In this document: positions 58,868 through 64,000 of the stretch, one piece after another | Position numbering within the stretch: the stretch's first letter is position 1 | How the letters are laid out: each line of letters opens with the position of its first letter | Assembly (NCBI GenBank): GCA_037074535.1 | Contig: CM073464.1 | Span: 56,161,370-56,225,369, forward strand | Length of the DNA: 64,000 nucleotides | Source of the DNA: Gleditsia sinensis | Lineage: Eukaryota > Streptophyta > Magnoliopsida > Fabales > Fabaceae | Direction of reading: 5' to 3' | Position numbers and translations under genes: made by a program | The notes under the pieces: model-generated | Told to the model about the DNA's origin: nothing | Databases searched by the model: none | Seen by the model: only the letters and a program-made list of their open reading frames with translations

Positions 58868-59663
58868 TCTTAATTAACTTCTTTAATTCTTGTTTAGATT
58901 TTCTTATGGCCTTGCGCGGTTGATTTATTTTTGTTGGTAGAGGAAGATTGAAACCACAAGGGATTGTTATGCATTGTGAGATTTGGAATAGATTTTATTA
59001 GTTTAATCTTAACCGGGTATTGATTATTCCTCTACTCTTCTCTTTTCAATGATTATCCATATAATTGCTAGGAAATGCTTGCTAGTATATTGTCTGTTTT
59101 AATCTACTGCTGAATTAGGTTTTGAACAAAGTTTTCATTACTGTATTCATGAGGCAAATATGGTTAAGTATTTTGGATTATAAATCATTAACCCTATGAT
59201 GAATGATCAACTAAATTAGATATAACCGATGTGTTTATATTTATTTAGCTCTATCAGTTTCTCTTATTCTTCATGCAATTAATAGGTTAGACTTTACCAA
59301 TGTACTAAAGGATATCTTATTAAGTAGGGTTTAATTGGTGCGATTGTTATCAATTTACTTGGCTTAAGGAGGAACAGGGATAGAATCCCAATGATAGATA
59401 TTAGATTTAAGATTGATTATATTGTTAATGATTAATGCAATCCCTCAACAATAGATATTGACCGAAACTAACGCCTCTCTTATTAATTACTCTCTTAATT
59501 ACTTTCATTATTGTGTGCTTTGTTATTTACAATTATCAAATCCCACTTCTCTCCATAACATAAGGTAATTCTAGTCTTTGTGGGATCGACCCTTACACCC
59601 ACGACTACATGTTAGTTGTAAGGTAAGGCATCAATTTGGGTGTACTTGCGACAGTACGCACCA
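58868..59663 (+). repeat. 3' LTR of Athila-like element (family D), second part
   Basis: It resumes the LTR after the solo C LTR (TTTAGATTTTCTTATGGCC, then the U5 signal TGTGGGATCGACCC at 59580) and ends GTACGCACCA at 59663. The next bases AACTC would be the target duplication, but the left partner is not adjacent to any element start in the window. The insertion is in a chromovirus RT gene. Confidence 0.88.
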
Positions 59664-60659
59664 AACTCCAAAATGCATGACCAAGAATTCATAATGCTCA
59701 TACCTAGATCTAAATGATGCCTTCAAAATATCTTCTTCTTTAACCCTTATCTAATGATACCTTGATCTTAGATTTATCTTAGAGAAAATAGTAGCCCAAT
59801 TTAATTGATCTAACAAGTCATCTATCATAGGCAATGGGTATTTATTCTTAATGGTCACTTTATTAAGCTATTTGTAATCAATACATAATCATAGGCTACC
59901 ATCCTTCTCCTTTACAAACAATACCGGCACTCCCCAAGGCTGGATAAAATTCTTTTCCAATAACTCCTCGATCTTTTTTTTAATCTCTTTCAACTATATA
60001 GTGGAATCCTATGAAGTGTAATAGAAATAAGTGTCAACCCTGGCACTAGGTCAATGGAGAATTCCACTTTTCGCTTAGGTGGTGGTTTAGAGATTTCAGA
60101 GGGAAAAACTTCTAGAAAATCACAAACTATCTAAATCTTCAACAATTCTTGCTCAATTTCTGGATTAAGAGCATATAGAAGGAAACAGTTCAAATTTGTG
60201 TTAGCTAATTCCTTACGGAGTTCATTTGCATTGATAACGATACACCCTTATTCCTTAGTAGAGTCAGAAGAAAATTCAAGAGTTTTTATACAATGATTCA
60301 AAAGAACCTGGTTTTGACTCAACCAATCCATACCTAAGATAATGTCCATATCTTCCAAAGGTAAACAAATCAAATTAACAACAAAAGCCATACACCACAA
60401 TTGGACAGTTCTTACAGACCGTCGAGGTGCTTGTACTTCCTTTTGTATGGGTTGTCACCATTAGATCAAAAGTTAAATAAAAAATAAGATATTGTAGTTT
60501 CTCTACATATTTCGATGCTATAAAAGAATGACTAGCGCCTGAATCAAATAGTACAACTAGAGGATAACTATTAAGGTAACACGTACTTGGATTAGGTCAA
60601 CAGTTTGCTTCGTCTCCACTCCACTTAGAGTAAAAACTCTTCCCCTGTCTGGTTGAGCT
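59664..60659 (-). pseudogene. Chromovirus protease-RT remnant (family B element)
   Basis: Protease shows VVLFDSGASHSFIASKYVEK (about 60555-60500), intact at DSGA, then stops. RT shows LKEIKKKIEELLEKNFIQP, GVPVLFVKEKDGSL, LCIDYK (stop) LNKVTIKNKYPLPMIDDLLD, then KEEDILKASFRSRYEHYEFL and VMHFGV, where the Athila-like element cuts it just before the TNAP motif. The active-site YVDD block lies beyond the cut and is not in the window. Many stops show old age. Confidence 0.82.
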
Positions 60660-61637
60660 TCTTTAGTTCTTTTCTCGTTCCCTAGTGAACAACATTGAGC
60701 CTAATTCCCTTTTTGTCTGTAACAAAAACATGTAGCCTCGCTATAGAAACAAGGTTTATCTCTATGGGACCGCCCACATTTCATGCACTTATCTCTTATA
60801 GTATACTACACAAAAGGTATGGCTCTTATAACTAAGGGATTCTTGGCTGCTATAACATTCTTTCCCCTTACATTTCTATTAGGAACTAGAAATTCTCTTC
60901 TCCTTTTCCAGTTAGCTTACTTTTACTTTTCTTCCTCTACTGCTCTCAGACTCTTTTCCAGCATACATAATTTATTAATCAAGGGAACAAACTCTCAAAT
61001 TTCCAAAGCCATAACTACACTACGAATTTTTTGGTTCAGTCCTGCTTCAAATCTGATTGACTTCCAAGATTGATCCGGGTTACACTTCAAAAAAATTGAA
61101 AATTTTGATAATTCTTCAAACTTACCGATGTACTTATCAATAGTCCATCCACCCTATCTTAGCAGAAGAAACTCAATCTCTTTTTTATCCCTTACACTCT
61201 TAGGAAAGTATTTATGCGGGAAGGTTTTCTTGAAAATAGGCCATGTAATCTGTCTGCCTTGATGAATCAATAATTCATTGGCTCCCTTTCACCAAAATTT
61301 AATTTTTTCCTTCAACATGTAAACAACAAAATTAACCTTCTGCTCATCAGAACAGTCCAAAAATTTGAAAATCTTCTTTAGATATTTAGCCACCTATCTG
61401 CAACTGTAGGGTCATAGCCACCGAAAAAAGATAGAGGCTGGGTTCTCATGAAATCTACCCATCCATTTACATTCCCTGGATTCCTTGGGTTTTCTCCTGC
61501 CTTGCCATTATTATTTTTATTGTTCTGGATATGGCACAGAATTTGGTTCGTGGCAGAAATGTGATCTCGAATTATTGTAGCTAGATCTTATAGAGTAGCC
61601 TTCGTACTTGTAATTGAATTCCTCATTGATGGTGTCA
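60660..61637 (-). pseudogene. Chromovirus gag remnant (family B element)
   Basis: The start MTPSMRNSITSTKATL is at 61637, followed by DLATIIRDHISATNQILCHI, GGYDPTVADR and a degraded core (KKIFKFLDCSDEQKVNFVV-type text). The zinc knuckle reads CFCYRQKGN-AQC with the His lost and a stop inside, followed by RVFTLSGVE, which leads into protease. There are more than ten stops or shifts. Confidence 0.8.
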
Positions 61638-61875
61638 TTTTCTACTGTATCAATCAAAGAAAAGAGGTCACTATTGAGGTGATCAATCCCAATAGCGATT
61701 AAAAAAATTTAGTATAGTATTCATAACATCATTTAGGCATATAGATAGGAAAAAGCTATAAATTTTCCTAACTGTTATAATATGCTACTCTACGCCTTCT
61801 ATCCATATCTTATTCAAGATGCTCTTAGATTGATCCAGGTAACCATCGACCCCCATGGCCACATAGGATCGACTT

Positions 61876-61887
61876 GCATTGATATCA
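61876..61887 (-). other. Decayed initiator-Met primer binding site
   Basis: On the minus strand TGATATCAATGC stands where TGGTATCAGAGC is expected. Two of the three changes are G-to-A. It lies three bases from the LTR end at 61891. The following text AAGTCGATCC matches the sequence after the primer site in A3. Confidence 0.75.
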
Positions 61888-61890
61888 ACT

Positions 61891-61975
61891 TGTAAGGACC
61901 AGATTTTTTTTAGCTTCTTAGAATTAAGATGCATTCACATATAATAGCATAAGAGACAGTATGCCAAAACATACG

Positions 61976-62008
<33 letters not shown>

Positions 62009-62094
62009 CTGTACAACATCCTATATGACCATTACCCCTAGGGTGCAAATGGTGGAGGAGCTGGCACTGCTATTAGTAGCTCTATCATATTAGC
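61891..62094 (-). repeat. 5' LTR of family B element, 3' end
   Basis: It ends (minus strand) TCTGGTCCTTACA beside the primer site, like the solo B LTR end GGCTCTTACA. It contains CCCCTAGGGTGCA, as at 9882-9894, and a short (AT)n run at 61980-62006. It continues after the inserted piece at 63581. Confidence 0.7.
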
Positions 62095-63580
62095 TGTAAC
62101 ATCCCTAAATTAATTCTATGTTATGGCATAATTTTCTAGGTTCAAAGGATGGGGAAAAATATTAATTCTTCTTTTAGGAGAAAAACTAGGAAGGATGAAA
62201 CCCTAATTTTCTAACCTCTTAGAATAAAATTAAGTAGTGAGAGAGGGGCTAGAATTATGAATAAAAGGTGTCTTTAAGATCTACTAAGTTTTATTTGGGG
62301 AATTGGAGGAAGCCAAACAAGGTTTTAGTCAAGGGGTTAGTCATATTCTAATGGTATGGCAATCTTGTAGTAGTTAGAGAAATGAGTGGCAAAGAATAAG
62401 AAAGAGCAAGCTTCTAGAAGGAATGTTATTGCATCAATATATTGGGGATAAGATGTAAGAATTTGAGCAAAGGGAGAGAGGGAGCAGAAAAAATGCAGCC
62501 AAGAAGGTGAAAAGGAATAAGGAAGAAGGAGAGAGAGATAGAGGAGAGAGAAAGGCATCAAGAAGGCTAATCTAAGGTGATTTCTCCATGGATCAGCCCC
62601 CCAAATCATCTCTCATTTTCATTATAAGCTCCTAATAGGTGGTTTTGATGGTAGAATTATAGGTTTGTGGAAGAATGGAGAAGAAGAGAAAGTATACATG
62701 AAGAAGGAATCCAATGAGCTCTTAGGGTAAGTTTAACATTAATTTACTATAAAGCTTGAAATCTTGATGACATATGTGTATATATGTGTGTATGTATACT
62801 TGTAAGTTTCTATTGATGGAGGTATCTTATGCATGTATTGGATTGATCATATGAATATCCATGTAGAGCAAAGGTTTGGATGAATATGTATTGCATGTTT
62901 TGTTCTGAAAATTGGCTTTAGATGGATGAAATTCGATGGTCTGAATGGATAAATATGTATTTCTCGATTTGTGTCGAACTAGAAGATGTCTTCAACATAA
63001 AAGTTGTAGACTTGTGTCTTATCATTAAAACCCTTCTAGAATCACTTTAATTGAACCTCATATGAGAGAGTTATGCCTTAACGAGTGAAGAAAGGTCAGA
63101 TTTAATGCGTAGAATCACAATGTTGGATTTGTAACACTTTTATACTTAATTCTGGTTGAAATATATTATAGTAGTAAACATAGGAGTTATAGATAATTGT
63201 CTTTGCTTTCTATAGACACTGAAATCACCTTAATCAGAGTTGAAATTAGGGAGTTATGGTCTAAAGAGTGAAGGAAGGTCGGGCTGATCGTGAGACTGCA
63301 GCGCGAAACACGGCCGTGTTTCTAGAGACGACCAGGCAGTGTCCGTAGCTGTTTTTGCAATTTTGCAGCATGGTTTTCACAATTTGAAGCATAGCCATGC
63401 CCTGTGACATGGGCAAGCTGTGCTTGAGGCTGAAATTGCCTTATTTTGCATTTTGAAAGCTCTAAATGAACCCCAATGAATGGATGATGTTAAGGGAAAC
63501 TAAAATATAAATAAATACCTTGTTAATGATGCATTGTAGTGTGAATTCTATCCTTTTATTATGAGAAATTAAATCACATT
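62095..63580 (+). repeat. Partial family B LTR in opposite orientation
   Basis: It starts TGTAACATCCCTAAATTAATT and follows the solo B LTR from 7613 to about 8924, then stops at AAATCACAT. The end of the LTR is missing. No five-base duplication is found around it. It also has a segment (about 62580-62700) not in the solo copy. Confidence 0.8.
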
Positions 63581-64000
63581 GCTATTATCTAAACACATCA
63601 CCAAAATTAATGAGAATAAAATCTTAATAGGTCTAACATTAACAATTTAGAATGAAAGTAAAACAAGTGACGCGTTCAGTTGTATAAGCTACAGAAAACA
63701 TTATTTAAAGCCATAATCAGTGCATATAATATAAAATGATTGAAATGCATAAAAAATAAATACACCAAACATTTCTTGGTTGTTAATAGGTCGTTGTCAC
63801 TTGGTTGGAGTGGCCATAACCCATGGCTTACTCAAGGCTAATAGGGTGTCCCCTATCTGGTACCGTCTCACAGCCATTACAACCTCTTAGGTTACGTTAC
63901 CACCACAAGGTGCCATATGTTGCCAGGTCACCGTGCCACCATAAGGGTCATCCCAATATCTCATTTCAAAATATAGGTGTATCACTTACACATCACACCA
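63581..64000 (-). repeat. 5' LTR of family B element, continued
   Basis: This is the reverse complement of about 9738-9318 of the solo B LTR, including the GC-richer box with GGGTGTCCCCTATC (63844-63857). It continues past the window end. Confidence 0.82.

Noticed and set aside
62095..63580. Simple inversion within one B LTR
   Set aside because: The flanking minus-strand parts continue each other at nearly adjoining LTR positions, which fits an inserted piece better than an inverted segment.

Overview
This window looks like nuclear heterochromatin of a flowering plant. The base composition is AT-rich, which fits a eudicot better than a grass, but the species cannot be named from the sequence. 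Almost all of it is LTR retrotransposon DNA of the Ty3/gypsy superfamily, nested in up to three levels. I found no tRNA, rRNA, CRISPR array or bacterial-type operon. The only long, uninterrupted gene of host type is an intronless LOG-like cytokinin-activating enzyme at 44750-45400 (minus), and it lies inside a retrotransposon.

Layout from left to right. (1) 1-1642: 3' end and 3' LTR of a Tat/Ogre-type element. (2) 1643-7360: minus-strand Tekay-type chromovirus (LTR family 'A'), with 5' LTR, perfect initiator-Met primer site and gag-protease, and everything from protease to mid 3' LTR deleted. (3) 7361-15690: minus-strand Athila/Tat-like element (gag, protease, no reverse transcriptase), with a solo LTR of family 'B' (7613-10167, target duplication AGAAT) inside its 3' LTR. 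(4) 15691-23675: minus-strand family 'C' LTRs and chromovirus integrase tails, partly tandemly duplicated, with a family 'D' LTR inside. (5) 23676-26693: LTR-like repeat 'F' with an 82-bp tandem repeat. (6) about 26800-27849: upstream region and first 24 codons of a second, broken LOG copy, then the 3' end and 3' LTR of another Tekay element (27991-32114). (7) 32115-59663: a plus-strand Athila-like element whose RT domain is deleted. It is split by a complete Tekay insertion (35412-50356, target duplication CACAA), by a palindromic LTR-like insertion (50482-51314, target duplication ATTTT) and, in its 3' LTR, by a solo C LTR (54809-58862, CAAGT) that itself contains a solo A LTR (55212-56789, GTCAA). 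The Tekay insertion in turn contains a short non-autonomous Athila-like element 'G' (38702-44040, GGCAC) and the LOG gene. (8) 59664-64000: minus-strand chromovirus gag-protease-RT remnant with a decayed primer site and a family B 5' LTR, itself interrupted by an oppositely oriented piece of B LTR.

The nesting gives a relative order. The Athila-like hosts are oldest. The Tekay A insertion at 35412-50356 came later. Element G is younger again, because it sits just after the gag start codon of that Tekay copy. No element here keeps a complete gag-pol, so all would depend on other copies. The most unusual points are the LOG gene and its second inverted 5' copy, the palindromic insertion with a target duplication, and sequence modules shared between otherwise different LTR families. 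The family letters A-G are my own labels for this window.
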